Below are positions 35,866 to 44,152 of a DNA stretch of 64,000 nt, piece after piece. A model generated the notes under the pieces. The model ran no database searches and was not told the DNA's origin. It worked only from the letters and a program-made list of their open reading frames with translations. Position 1 is the stretch's first letter; every line of letters begins with the position of its first letter. This stretch comes from Bordetella parapertussis. Lineage in GTDB: Bacteria; Pseudomonadota; Gammaproteobacteria; Burkholderiales; Burkholderiaceae_C. Location: contig CAMATW010000003.1 of the NCBI GenBank assembly GCA_945861305.1, positions 1-64,000 on the forward strand, written 5' to 3'. A program made the position numbers and the translations under genes.

Positions 35866-35916
35866 GCTTGGGGCATTCTTTGTTGGGTTGCAGGTGAAAA
35901 GATTGGCATAGGCAAC

Positions 35917-37080
35917 ATGGGCAGACATTGGAGTGGTCAATATCGGGGAACTGATGCACGCATTTCATGCGCGCATCACCCCAAAAAAGTGCGCTCATGG
36001 CATGCGCACCGCTCTCTTGCGCTACCAGCAGACGCGCAATATATCTCCATTGGTTTGTGCATGGCGCAAGATGGCGCAGCAGGCATTTGGTCGCCCTCTG
36101 CATTGGCCAGCGCCGAATTGGCTGTGGCTGAACTCAATCAACGCAACGGCATTGCAGGGCGTCAGGTGCGCTTGGTGTGTCTCAATGCCTGTGATGAATC
36201 TTCCAACTTCGAAGATGAATTGCTGAGCGCCATCGACACCCATGGCATCGAAGCCTTGGTGGGTATGCATACCAGTGCTGTTCGCGAGCGCATTGTTCAA
36301 AGCGTGGGCGGCATGCTTCCTTATGTTTACACACCCTTGTATGAAGGGGGCGAAGTCACTCCTGGGGTATTCACCCTTGGCGAAACGCCAGCGCAACAGT
36401 TACGCCCCGCTATCGATTGGCTGAGTCGTCATGAAAAAGCCAAACGCTGGCTGTTCGTGGGCAACGACTATGTGTGGCCCCGTGTGTCGCACCGCTTGGC
36501 CCACAACTATGTCGAGCAAAGTGGCGGCATTGTTCTGGATTCCATTTATTTGCCGATTGGCACCCAAGATTTTTCAGCCGTGCTGGACCGTTTGCAAAGT
36601 TTGCAAGTCGATGCGGTGTTGGTGTCTTTGGTAGGCCAAGACGCCATCACGTTCAACCGCCAGTTTGCTCATGCGGGTTTAAGCCGACGCGCGGTTCGTT
36701 TGTCGTGCGCCATTGAAGAAAATGTGCTCATGGGCATAGGCTCTGAAAAAACCGAAGGCTTGTACGTGGCAGCGAGTTATTTTGCCAACTTGCAAACCGA
36801 CGCCAACTTGGCTTTGCAAGAGCGCTTCAGTGCCCGCCATGGTGTGAGGGCTCCGGTACTCAATGCCTTGGGTCAGTCGGCTTATGAAGGCATGCATTTT
36901 TTGGCCGCCATGTTCGACAACAACCTGCATCTGCCAGAGCATTGGCCGCAGATCGCCAAGCGAAACCTGGCTTACCAAAGCGCCAGAGGTGCCAGCTATG
37001 TCGGCAACCATTTTAAAAACGCCCCTGTTTATTTGGCGCGTGCCAATGGTCACCAGTTTCAAGTCGTTACAAGGTTCTAA
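35917..37080 (+). CDS. AmiC-like amide-binding protein without signal peptide
   Basis: A protein of up to 387 residues with the type I periplasmic-binding fold (Peripla_BP_6): IGLCMAQDGAAGIWSPSALASAELAVAELNQRNGIAG near residue 43, VGMHTSAVRERIV, and LYVAASYFANL. No export signal precedes the domain, unlike the transporter's own binding protein at 38768. That pattern matches AmiC, the cytoplasmic amide sensor of Pseudomonas. The 5' boundary is unsure: the ATG at 35917 and a GTG at 35989 are both possible. It lies upstream of the amidase gene, so a ligand-sensing role over amidase expression is inferred. An AmiR partner was not found. Confidence 0.75.
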   Translation: MGRHWSGQYRGTDARISCAHHPKKVRSWHAHRSLALPADAQYISIGLCMAQDGAAGIWSPSALASAELAVAELNQRNGIAGRQVRLVCLNACDESSNFEDELLSAIDTHGIEALVGMHTSAVRERIVQSVGGMLPYVYTPLYEGGEVTPGVFTLGETPAQQLRPAIDWLSRHEKAKRWLFVGNDYVWPRVSHRLAHNYVEQSGGIVLDSIYLPIGTQDFSAVLDRLQSLQVDAVLVSLVGQDAITFNRQFAHAGLSRRAVRLSCAIEENVLMGIGSEKTEGLYVAASYFANLQTDANLALQERFSARHGVRAPVLNALGQSAYEGMHFLAAMFDNNLHLPEHWPQIAKRNLAYQSARGASYVGNHFKNAPVYLARANGHQFQVVTRF

Positions 37081-37172
37081 TTTTTATTTTCCAAAGCAAA
37101 TAAATCCATTGACGCATTTAATTTTTGATGAAACACTCTGACATCGATTTATCAACACAATAGGAGATACGC

Positions 37173-38690
37173 ATGGCTGTCAAACGTCCTACCCTCGATC
37201 AGTTGCAAGAAGTCGCATACAGCTTGGGGATTCACCTCTCGGAAGAGCAGGCTGAAAACTACAACACTTTGTTGCAAGGCAACTTTGACGCCTATGACAT
37301 CATCGATGCCTTGCCTGACTATGTGCCTGAAGTGAAGTACCCACGCACGCCTGGTACCTTTCCAGCGCCTGAAGACAATAAATATGGGGCTTGGTATGTG
37401 AAGTCCACCATCAAGGGTGCCGCCTCTGGCAAATTGGCTGGCAAGACCGTGGTGTTGAAAGACAACGTCTGCGTGGCGGGCGTTCCCATGATGAACGGTG
37501 CTTCCACCTTGGAAGGCTATATGCCCAATATCGACGCTACCGTGGTCACGCGCTTGCTCGACGCCGGTGCCACCGTGGTGGGCAAGTCGGTGTGTGAATA
37601 TTTCTGTTTCTCTGGCGGCTCGCACACCAGCTCCACAGGCCCTGTGCACAACCCCCACAAACACGGCTACTCTGCGGGTGGCTCTTCTTCTGGCAGCGCG
37701 GCATTGTTGGCAGCTGGCGAAGTCGACTTGGCCATCGGTGGCGACCAAGGCGGCTCCATCCGCATGCCCGCGTCTTACTGCGGCGTGTACGGCATGAAAG
37801 CCACGCACGGTTTGGTGCCCTATACCGGCGTCATGCCCATCGAACTCACCATCGACCACACCGGACCCATGACACGCAATGTCACGGACAACGCGGTCAT
37901 GCTGGAAGTCATTGCTGGCCCCGATGGTTTGGACCCCCGCCAATACGCCGAGCAACATTCCAAAAACTACTCTGAAATCATGAAGCAAGGCATCAAAGGC
38001 TTGCGCATCGGTGTTGTCAAGGAAGGTTTTGGTTGGCCCAACTCCATGGCGGCATCTGACGCCAAAGTCAGGGCGGCTGCAGCTGCGTTGGCCAAAGCCG
38101 GTGCGATCATCGAAGATGTTTCGATTCCCATGCACTTGGTGGGCCCCGCCATTTGGTTGCCCATCGCTGCAGAGGGTGCAACACAGCAAATGATGAAAGA
38201 CAACGGCCACGGTTTCAACTGGAAAGGCCTGTATGTCACCAGCATGATCGATTTCCACGCCGGTTGGAAGGCGCGTGCCGATGAGTTGTCTGAAACCTTG
38301 AAGCTCACCATGGTTTTGGGCGAATATTTCATCCAACACTACCGTGGCCATTACTATGCGAAGGCTCAAAACCTGTCGCGCCAACTGCGCAAAGCCTATG
38401 ACGATGCATTTGCACACTACGATTTGCTTCTCATGCCCACCCTTGCATTGACTGCCACCCCACTGCCCAAGCCTGGTGCGGAATTGGGAGAAGTGGTGCA
38501 ACGTGCATTTGAGATGCTTGCCAACACTTGCCCGTTTGACGTCACTGGCCATCCGGCCATGTCGGTGCCATGCGGCTTGGTGGACGGTTTGCCCGTTGGC
38601 ATGCAGCTGATTGGCAAACATTGGGACGAGGGCACGATTTACCGTGGTGCTTATGCATTCGAGCAACTCGGCGACTGGAAAAAAATGTAA
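37173..38690 (+). CDS. Amidase-signature-family amidase
   Basis: A 505-residue amidase of the Ser-cisSer-Lys type. The catalytic lysine lies in VVLKDNVCVAG (about residue 94), and the serine-rich core is YSAGGSSSGSAALLAAGEVD followed by GGDQGGSIRMPASYCGVYG. These enzymes hydrolyse carboxamides to acid and ammonia. GGAGA (37162-37166) lies 6 bases before the ATG. It stands between the AmiC-like sensor and the amide-type ABC transporter, so it probably acts on the imported compound; it could overlap in function with the nicotinamidase or act on an amide formed after ring cleavage. Confidence 0.9.
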   Translation: MAVKRPTLDQLQEVAYSLGIHLSEEQAENYNTLLQGNFDAYDIIDALPDYVPEVKYPRTPGTFPAPEDNKYGAWYVKSTIKGAASGKLAGKTVVLKDNVCVAGVPMMNGASTLEGYMPNIDATVVTRLLDAGATVVGKSVCEYFCFSGGSHTSSTGPVHNPHKHGYSAGGSSSGSAALLAAGEVDLAIGGDQGGSIRMPASYCGVYGMKATHGLVPYTGVMPIELTIDHTGPMTRNVTDNAVMLEVIAGPDGLDPRQYAEQHSKNYSEIMKQGIKGLRIGVVKEGFGWPNSMAASDAKVRAAAAALAKAGAIIEDVSIPMHLVGPAIWLPIAAEGATQQMMKDNGHGFNWKGLYVTSMIDFHAGWKARADELSETLKLTMVLGEYFIQHYRGHYYAKAQNLSRQLRKAYDDAFAHYDLLLMPTLALTATPLPKPGAELGEVVQRAFEMLANTCPFDVTGHPAMSVPCGLVDGLPVGMQLIGKHWDEGTIYRGAYAFEQLGDWKKM

Positions 38691-38767
38691 GTAAAGTCAG
38701 GGGTCCGCTGAAAAGAGGGCTCCAACTGGTAAGCGTTAGTTTTTTCAACACAAAAGAGGAACACAAT

Positions 38768-39994
38768 ATGGACCGCAGAAAGTTTATTCAAACCACCGCT
38801 GGTGGTATTGCAGCCGGCACCGCTGGCATGTATGGCAGTTCGGCCCTGGCCGCTGACGACATCAAAGTGGGCAGCATCCACGATTTGTCCGGTGGATTGG
38901 ACATTTACGGCAAACCCATGGTCGACGCATTGACCTTGGCCATCGAAGAGCAAAACGCTGCAGGCGGCTTGCTGGGCAAAAAAGTGGCTTTGATCAACTA
39001 TGACTCACAGTCCAATATGCAAAAGTACACCGAGTACGCCCAAATGGCTGCGTTGAAAGACAAAGTTGCCATGGTTCACGGTGGCATTACCTCCGCGTCA
39101 CGTGAAGTGATTCGCCCCGTGCTCACCAAAAACAAAACCCTGTACTTTTACAACACACAGTACGAAGGCGGCGTTTGCGATCGCAACACATTCTGTACCG
39201 GTGTGACACCTGCACAAACCGTGCAAAAGCTGATTCCTTACTCCATGAAAAAATGGGGCAAGAAGGTCTACATCATCGCCGCTGACTACAACTACGGCCA
39301 AATCACTTCACAGTGGGTTAAGAAGTACGTCACTGAAGGCGGCGGCAGCGTGCAAGCCATTGAATTCTTCCCCTTGGATGTGACTAACTTTGGTCCCACC
39401 ATTGCCAAAATCGAAGCAGCCAAGCCCGACTTCGTGGTGTCTGCCTTGGTGGGTGGCGCACACATGTCCTTCTATCGCCAATGGGGCGCAGCAGGCATGT
39501 TGAAGAAGATCCCCATGGCATCTTCCACCTTCTCAGTGGGTAACGAGCAAGTTGTGTTGGCACCTGAAGAATGCAATGGCATGGTCTTGTCTTACAACTA
39601 CTTCGAGAAAATCGCAACGCCACAGAACAAAACTTTCTTGGCTGCCTTCCACAAGCGTTTTGGTGCTGACTATCCCAACGTGACCGAATTGGCGATGGGC
39701 ACCTACCAAGGCTTCAAGCTGTGGGCCGAAGCTGTCAAGAAAGCCGGCAGCATTGACCGCATGAAAGTGATCGAAGCACTGGAGAGCGGCATCAGCATCG
39801 ACGCCCCCAGCGGTAAGGTCACTGTGGACGGCGCTTCACACCACTGTATTTTGGATGTGAGCTTGGCCGAAGTGAAAAACAAAAAGCTCGACATTCTGCA
39901 AACGTTTGCCCAGCAAGCGCCTTCAGACACCAGCTCTGTGTGTAACCTCAAGAAAAACCCTGCTGACAACCAGCAGTATGTGATCAAGGTTTAA
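38768..39994 (+). CDS. Urea/amide-type ABC transporter substrate-binding protein
   Basis: A 408-residue exported binding protein. The N-terminus MDRRKFIQTTAGGIAAGTAG is a twin-arginine-like signal with AxA cleavage near residue 29. The mature part has DDIKVGSIHDLSGGLDIYG, YDSQSNMQKYTEYAQ and VTELAMGTYQGFKLWAEAV, typical of the UrtA/AmiC/FmdD branch for urea, short amides and formamide. A long upstream frame inside amidase is discarded. It is followed by two permease and two ATPase genes. The true ligand is not determined by sequence; nicotinamide or a related amide is suggested by context. Confidence 0.88.
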   Translation: MDRRKFIQTTAGGIAAGTAGMYGSSALAADDIKVGSIHDLSGGLDIYGKPMVDALTLAIEEQNAAGGLLGKKVALINYDSQSNMQKYTEYAQMAALKDKVAMVHGGITSASREVIRPVLTKNKTLYFYNTQYEGGVCDRNTFCTGVTPAQTVQKLIPYSMKKWGKKVYIIAADYNYGQITSQWVKKYVTEGGGSVQAIEFFPLDVTNFGPTIAKIEAAKPDFVVSALVGGAHMSFYRQWGAAGMLKKIPMASSTFSVGNEQVVLAPEECNGMVLSYNYFEKIATPQNKTFLAAFHKRFGADYPNVTELAMGTYQGFKLWAEAVKKAGSIDRMKVIEALESGISIDAPSGKVTVDGASHHCILDVSLAEVKNKKLDILQTFAQQAPSDTSSVCNLKKNPADNQQYVIKV

Positions 39995-40036
39995 GCACGG
40001 TTGATTGTTTGATAGATTGAAAGAGAGAAGGCGTAC

Positions 40037-40903
40037 ATGGATCTGGCACTGATTGTTTCCGTACAGGTCCTGTACGCCGTCGCCACCCTGGTGATCATTT
40101 CATCAGGGTTGGCGGTGATTTTTGGCATGATGCGCGTCATCAATTTGGCGCACGGCGAGTTTTTGATGTTGGGCGCTTACAGCGCTATTTTTGCGACCAA
40201 AGCAGGCGTCAATATTTGGATTGCCATGCTGGTGGTTGCGCCTATTTGTGTGGGGCTGTTTGGCATCGTGGTCGAGCGGCTCATTATTCGTCACCTTTAC
40301 GGGCGCATGGTTGACACCATGTTGGCCACTTGGGGCTTGTCGCTTTTGTGCGTGGGCTTGGTGACTTCTTTGATTGGGAACACCACCTCGGGCGTGTCTA
40401 CCCCTGAGGGCAGTTTTTCTATCGGCGCTTATTCGGTCAGTTTGTACACCATGGCTTTGATTGTCATTGCGGTGCTGCTGTTGTTTGCGATTCGTTGGGT
40501 CTTGCGCAGCACTGACTGGGGCTTGATTGCACGCGGCACCATGCAAAACCCAGCCATGGCCGATGTGTTGGGCATCAGTCCTACCCGTGTGTACTCCATC
40601 ACTTTTGCTGTTGGTGCGGCTTTGTCGGGCTTGGCTGGTGGTTTGTTGGCGCCTGTCTCTGGCGTGGTGCCGGCCATGGGTGCGTCTTTCATTGCCAAGG
40701 CCTTTATCACCGTGATTGGTGGTGGTAGCGCGATTTTGGCCGGTACAGCATCTGCCTCTGCCTTGTTTGGCCTGATCAACCAATTGGCCACCTTCATCAC
40801 CACGCCAGTGTTTGGTGAAGTTGCACTCTTCATCGCCGCCGTGGTGATGCTACGCATGTTGCCTCAAGGTATCACTGGACGCTTTTTCAAAGGATCGTTG
40901 TGA
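40037..40903 (+). CDS. Branched-chain/urea-type ABC permease 1
   Basis: A 288-residue integral membrane protein of the LivH/UrtB type with about eight helices. The conserved INLAHGEFLMLGAY motif near residue 35 and the late GGGSAILAGTASASALFGL loop, where the ATPase docks, are present. It begins 43 bases after the binding-protein gene (GAGAGAAGG upstream of the ATG). Its stop overlaps the next start (GTGA at 40900), so the permeases are coupled. Confidence 0.9.
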   Translation: MDLALIVSVQVLYAVATLVIISSGLAVIFGMMRVINLAHGEFLMLGAYSAIFATKAGVNIWIAMLVVAPICVGLFGIVVERLIIRHLYGRMVDTMLATWGLSLLCVGLVTSLIGNTTSGVSTPEGSFSIGAYSVSLYTMALIVIAVLLLFAIRWVLRSTDWGLIARGTMQNPAMADVLGISPTRVYSITFAVGAALSGLAGGLLAPVSGVVPAMGASFIAKAFITVIGGGSAILAGTASASALFGLINQLATFITTPVFGEVALFIAAVVMLRMLPQGITGRFFKGSL

Positions 40904-41916
40904 CCGCTTTTCGAGATTCCCCCTGGAGTGCTGTGCTGGTGATGTTGCTCGGGGTTATGGCCACTTTGGCCATTCCTAAATGGGTAGATGACTTTGCCTT
41001 GATTCAGATCACCATCTATGTGGTGATGGCCATCCTGGCCATCAGCCAAGCGTTTATTTGGGGCTTCTCGGGCATTTTGTGCTTTGGCCAAGCGTCATTT
41101 TTTGGCTTGGGTGCTTACACCTATGCCTTGTCGGTCATCAACATGGGCGAAAGCACACTGCCTGTGCTCTTGGCCATCGCCTTGCCCGGGCTGTTTGCCT
41201 TGTTGCTGGGCTATTTCATGTTTTATGGTCGCCTGTCTGATGTCTATATGGGTGTCATCACGCTAACCGTGAGTTTGATTCTTTTCAACTCCGTCAATTC
41301 CACGGCAGGTCCGGAATGGCGTATTGGCAATGCACCCTTGGGTGGCTTCAACGGCATACCGTCCATACCCTCCATCAACTACCCTGGCAACCCCGAGGAC
41401 ACACTCGACCCTCTTGCCTTCTTCTACCTCAGTGCGTTTTCCCTGATCGCCATTTACGGCGGCCTGCGTTGGCTGATTTCCTCTCGCATAGGGCATGTGA
41501 TTGTGGCCATCAAAGAAAACGAGCAACGCGCTACCTTGCTGGGCTTTGATGTCCGTGCTTTCAAATTGTTTGCTTTCACATTGGGTGGTTGTATTGCCGG
41601 TCTGGCAGGTTGCTTTTTCGCCAACTGGGGCTCTTTCACCAGCCCTACCATTTTCAGCTTGGGCCAGTCAGCACAAATCATTGTGTGGGTGATAGTTGGC
41701 GGCTTGGGCACCTTGGTCGGCCCCATCATTGGTTGCATGGCTATTCAGTGGTTGACCACCCAGATTGGTACACAGCAAACCTTCAACTCCAACTTGGTCT
41801 TGGGTGCTATCTTGGTGGTGTTCGTCTTATTGGTTCCCAAAGGCATCATCCCAAGTTTGGGTGATGTGTTGCAAAAACTCTTTGGTAAAAAAGCCGCCAA
41901 GGGAGAAGACGCATGA
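40900..41916 (+). CDS. Branched-chain/urea-type ABC permease 2
   Basis: A 338-residue LivM/UrtC-type permease with about ten helices. The AFIWGFSGILCFGQASFFGLG segment near residue 52 and the cytoplasmic docking loop IGHVIVAIKENEQRATLLGF near 200 are diagnostic. It uses a GTG start overlapping the preceding stop. Its own TGA overlaps the next ATG (ATGA at 41913). It forms the translocation pore with permease 1. Confidence 0.9.
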   Translation: MTAFRDSPWSAVLVMLLGVMATLAIPKWVDDFALIQITIYVVMAILAISQAFIWGFSGILCFGQASFFGLGAYTYALSVINMGESTLPVLLAIALPGLFALLLGYFMFYGRLSDVYMGVITLTVSLILFNSVNSTAGPEWRIGNAPLGGFNGIPSIPSINYPGNPEDTLDPLAFFYLSAFSLIAIYGGLRWLISSRIGHVIVAIKENEQRATLLGFDVRAFKLFAFTLGGCIAGLAGCFFANWGSFTSPTIFSLGQSAQIIVWVIVGGLGTLVGPIIGCMAIQWLTTQIGTQQTFNSNLVLGAILVVFVLLVPKGIIPSLGDVLQKLFGKKAAKGEDA

Positions 41917-42635
41917 GTACCGTTCCTTTGCTGGAAACCCGCAATTTGAATATGCGGTTTGGTGGCGTACATGCCACGCGGGATGTGAACTTCAAACTCA
42001 GCGATGGTGAGTTGCGTTGCATCATCGGCCCTAACGGCGCAGGCAAAAGTACATTCTTCAAACAACTCACTGGTCAACTCCAACCGACCTCCGGCCAAGT
42101 GCTGTTTCGCGGCCAAGACATCACGGGTTGTCAGCCGCATGTGCCCGCGCGTTTAGGTATTGGTATCAAAACACAGGTGCCCAGTTTGTTCAATGGTTTA
42201 TCGGTGTGGGAAAACGTTTGGTTGTCTGCTTGCCGTGTGTATCCCAAGGCCAAAGCTTTAGAAGTGACTCGTGACACGCTAGAGCGTGTGGGCCTAAGCA
42301 GCTTGCAAAAATCTACCACCGGCTTGCTGGCACACGGTCAACGCCAGTGGGTGGAGCTGGCCGTTGTCATTGCCGCAGACCCTTCTCTTATCTTGTTGGA
42401 TGAACCCGCTGCTGGCATGAGCGACCAAGAAGTGCGGCGTACCGCAGACTTGATTTTGGAGATCAACAAAAGCCACGCTTTGATTGTGGTGGAGCACGAT
42501 ATGAGCTTCATTCGCATGATCGCCAAAATGGTCACTGTGTTCCACCAAGGCGCCATCCTCACCGAAGACTTGCCCGATGCGGTCATGAACAACCCCACGG
42601 TGCGCCAAGTCTATCTAGGCAAAAAAGCCGCTTAA
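41913..42635 (+). CDS. ABC transporter ATP-binding protein (UrtD/LivG type)
   Basis: A 240-residue ATPase with Walker A GPNGAGKST (about residue 34), signature region TGLLAHGQRQWVELA and Walker B LILLDEPAAGM. The signature reads AHGQR rather than LSGGQ, the form I know from UrtD-type urea-transporter ATPases, which supports the urea/amide branch over amino acids. Energises the adjacent permease pair. Confidence 0.92.
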   Translation: MSTVPLLETRNLNMRFGGVHATRDVNFKLSDGELRCIIGPNGAGKSTFFKQLTGQLQPTSGQVLFRGQDITGCQPHVPARLGIGIKTQVPSLFNGLSVWENVWLSACRVYPKAKALEVTRDTLERVGLSSLQKSTTGLLAHGQRQWVELAVVIAADPSLILLDEPAAGMSDQEVRRTADLILEINKSHALIVVEHDMSFIRMIAKMVTVFHQGAILTEDLPDAVMNNPTVRQVYLGKKAA

Positions 42636-42649
42636 CTGAAAGAACCTGC

Positions 42650-43360
42650 ATGCTCGACATTCAAAAGCTCCACGCAGGCTACGGCAGTATTCCCGTGTTG
42701 CATGGCATTGACTTGCACATCACCCAAGGCGAAGCCGTGGGCATCTTGGGCCACAACGGCATGGGCAAGACCACGCTGTTGCGCAGCATCATCGGCGCAC
42801 TGTTGCCCACCCAAGGCAGCATCCATTTCAATGGCGCTGATGTCAGCCGCTTGGCGCCCAACCAACGGGCCAAAGTGGGAATGGCCTATGTACCGCAAGG
42901 GCGAGAAATCTTTCCCAATTTATCGGTCACCGACAACTTGCGCATGGGCTGGGTCAAGCGTGGTCGTGCCTCTGCCCAAGACCTCGACACCTTGCTGGAC
43001 AACTTCCCGCGTTTAAAGCCTTTGCTAGACCGTATGGGCGGCTCTTTGTCGGGCGGCGAGCAACAACTCTTGGCTTTGGCACGTGCATTGGCGGGTGACC
43101 CCCAGCTGTTGCTGCTGGACGAACCCACTGAAGGTATTCAGCCTTCCATCATCGAAGAGATTGCGGAGACCCTCACCACCTTGCGTCAAAAGCGATCGCT
43201 CACCATTGTGTTGGTAGAGCAGAACTTAGACTTCATTGCCTCGGTGTCAGAGCGTGTCTTGGTGATCAAGCGCGGACAAATCACTGGCGAAATTCCGCGT
43301 GAACATTTGAGCGATCTCGACACCGTCAGCGAGTACACCGGCGTATCCAGTAACCACTGA
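42650..43360 (+). CDS. ABC transporter ATP-binding protein (UrtE/LivF type)
   Basis: A 236-residue ATPase with Walker A GHNGMGKTTLL (about residue 35), a classical signature LSGGEQQLLALARAL and Walker B LLLLDEPTEGIQPSII. The GMGKTT Walker A and TEGIQPS after Walker B are typical of UrtE. Starts 14 bases after the UrtD-like gene, completing the five-gene transporter. The SDR gene follows 30 bases later on the same strand. Confidence 0.92.
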   Translation: MLDIQKLHAGYGSIPVLHGIDLHITQGEAVGILGHNGMGKTTLLRSIIGALLPTQGSIHFNGADVSRLAPNQRAKVGMAYVPQGREIFPNLSVTDNLRMGWVKRGRASAQDLDTLLDNFPRLKPLLDRMGGSLSGGEQQLLALARALAGDPQLLLLDEPTEGIQPSIIEEIAETLTTLRQKRSLTIVLVEQNLDFIASVSERVLVIKRGQITGEIPREHLSDLDTVSEYTGVSSNH

Positions 43361-43390
43361 AAACTTTCCAACCCATCCAAGGAGGTAAAC

Positions 43391-44152
43391 ATGGACATGC
43401 AACTCAAAGGCTTGCGCGCACTCGTGACAGGCGGCACCAAAGGCATTGGTCGTGCTATTGCAGAAACATTGGCCAAAGAGGGCGCTAGCGTCGCGTTCTG
43501 TGCGCGAAACGCCGCCGAAGTAGCGGATGCGGCCAAAGCCATGTCGGCGTCGGGCAGCAAAGTGATTGGTTCAGTGGCCGATGTGGGTAACGCTGACAGC
43601 CTTAAGGCATGGGTAGCCAAGTCTGCGGCAGATTTGGGTGGCATCGACATCGTGGTTGCCAATGTCAGCGCATTGGCCATTGCAGCAGACGAAGAGAGTT
43701 GGAAAAAAGGGTTTGAGGTTGACCTGATGGGAAGTGTGCGATTGGTCGACAGCGCCATGCCTTTCCTTGAGAAAAGCAAACACCCCGCCATCGTCACCAT
43801 CTCTAGCGTGTCGGGCCGCGAGATTGACTTCGCCTCTGGCCCTTACGGTGCTTTCAAAGCAGCCTTGGTGCACTACACCCAAGGTTTGGCCTATCACTTG
43901 GCTGGCAAGGGCATTCGTGCCAACAGCGTCTCGCCTGGCAACACCTATTTTCCAGGCGGTGTGTGGAGCCAAATTGAAACCGGTAACCCCGACTTCTTCA
44001 AGGTGGCTTTGGGCATGAACCCCACGGGGCGTATGGGCACGCCGCAAGAAATGGCCAACGCAGTGGTGTTTTTGGCCAGTCCAGTGGCCAGCTTTATCAC
44101 CGGCACCAACTTGGTAGTCGATGGCGCTTTGACCAAAGGCGTTCAGTTATAA
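43391..44152 (+). CDS. Short-chain dehydrogenase/reductase (SDR)
   Basis: A 253-residue classical SDR. The cofactor motif is VTGGTKGIGRAIAE (residues 12-25), the catalytic Ser lies in ISSVSGR and the Tyr/Lys pair in SGPYGAFKAALVH (YxxxK). The strong AAGGAGG site at 43380-43386 gives good translation. It would reduce or oxidise an alcohol/carbonyl; an aldehyde or hydroxyacid from nicotinate ring opening (such as 2-formylglutarate) is a candidate by context only. It is the last gene of the island, and its stop overlaps that of crtB by 10 bases in convergent orientation. Confidence 0.88.
   Translation: MDMQLKGLRALVTGGTKGIGRAIAETLAKEGASVAFCARNAAEVADAAKAMSASGSKVIGSVADVGNADSLKAWVAKSAADLGGIDIVVANVSALAIAADEESWKKGFEVDLMGSVRLVDSAMPFLEKSKHPAIVTISSVSGREIDFASGPYGAFKAALVHYTQGLAYHLAGKGIRANSVSPGNTYFPGGVWSQIETGNPDFFKVALGMNPTGRMGTPQEMANAVVFLASPVASFITGTNLVVDGALTKGVQL

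Noticed and set aside
37152..38666. 504-codon open frame on the - strand opposite the amidase
   Set aside because: It mirrors the amidase gene, whose product has intact catalytic motifs. The antisense product is Gly/His/Ala-rich without a recognisable fold, as expected from codon bias in a GC-rich gene.
43391..44152. SDR as a photosynthesis gene belonging with crtB
   Set aside because: It is on the opposite strand, follows the ABC transporter genes by 30 bases with a strong ribosome site, and no bacteriochlorophyll or carotenoid step in this pathway requires it.
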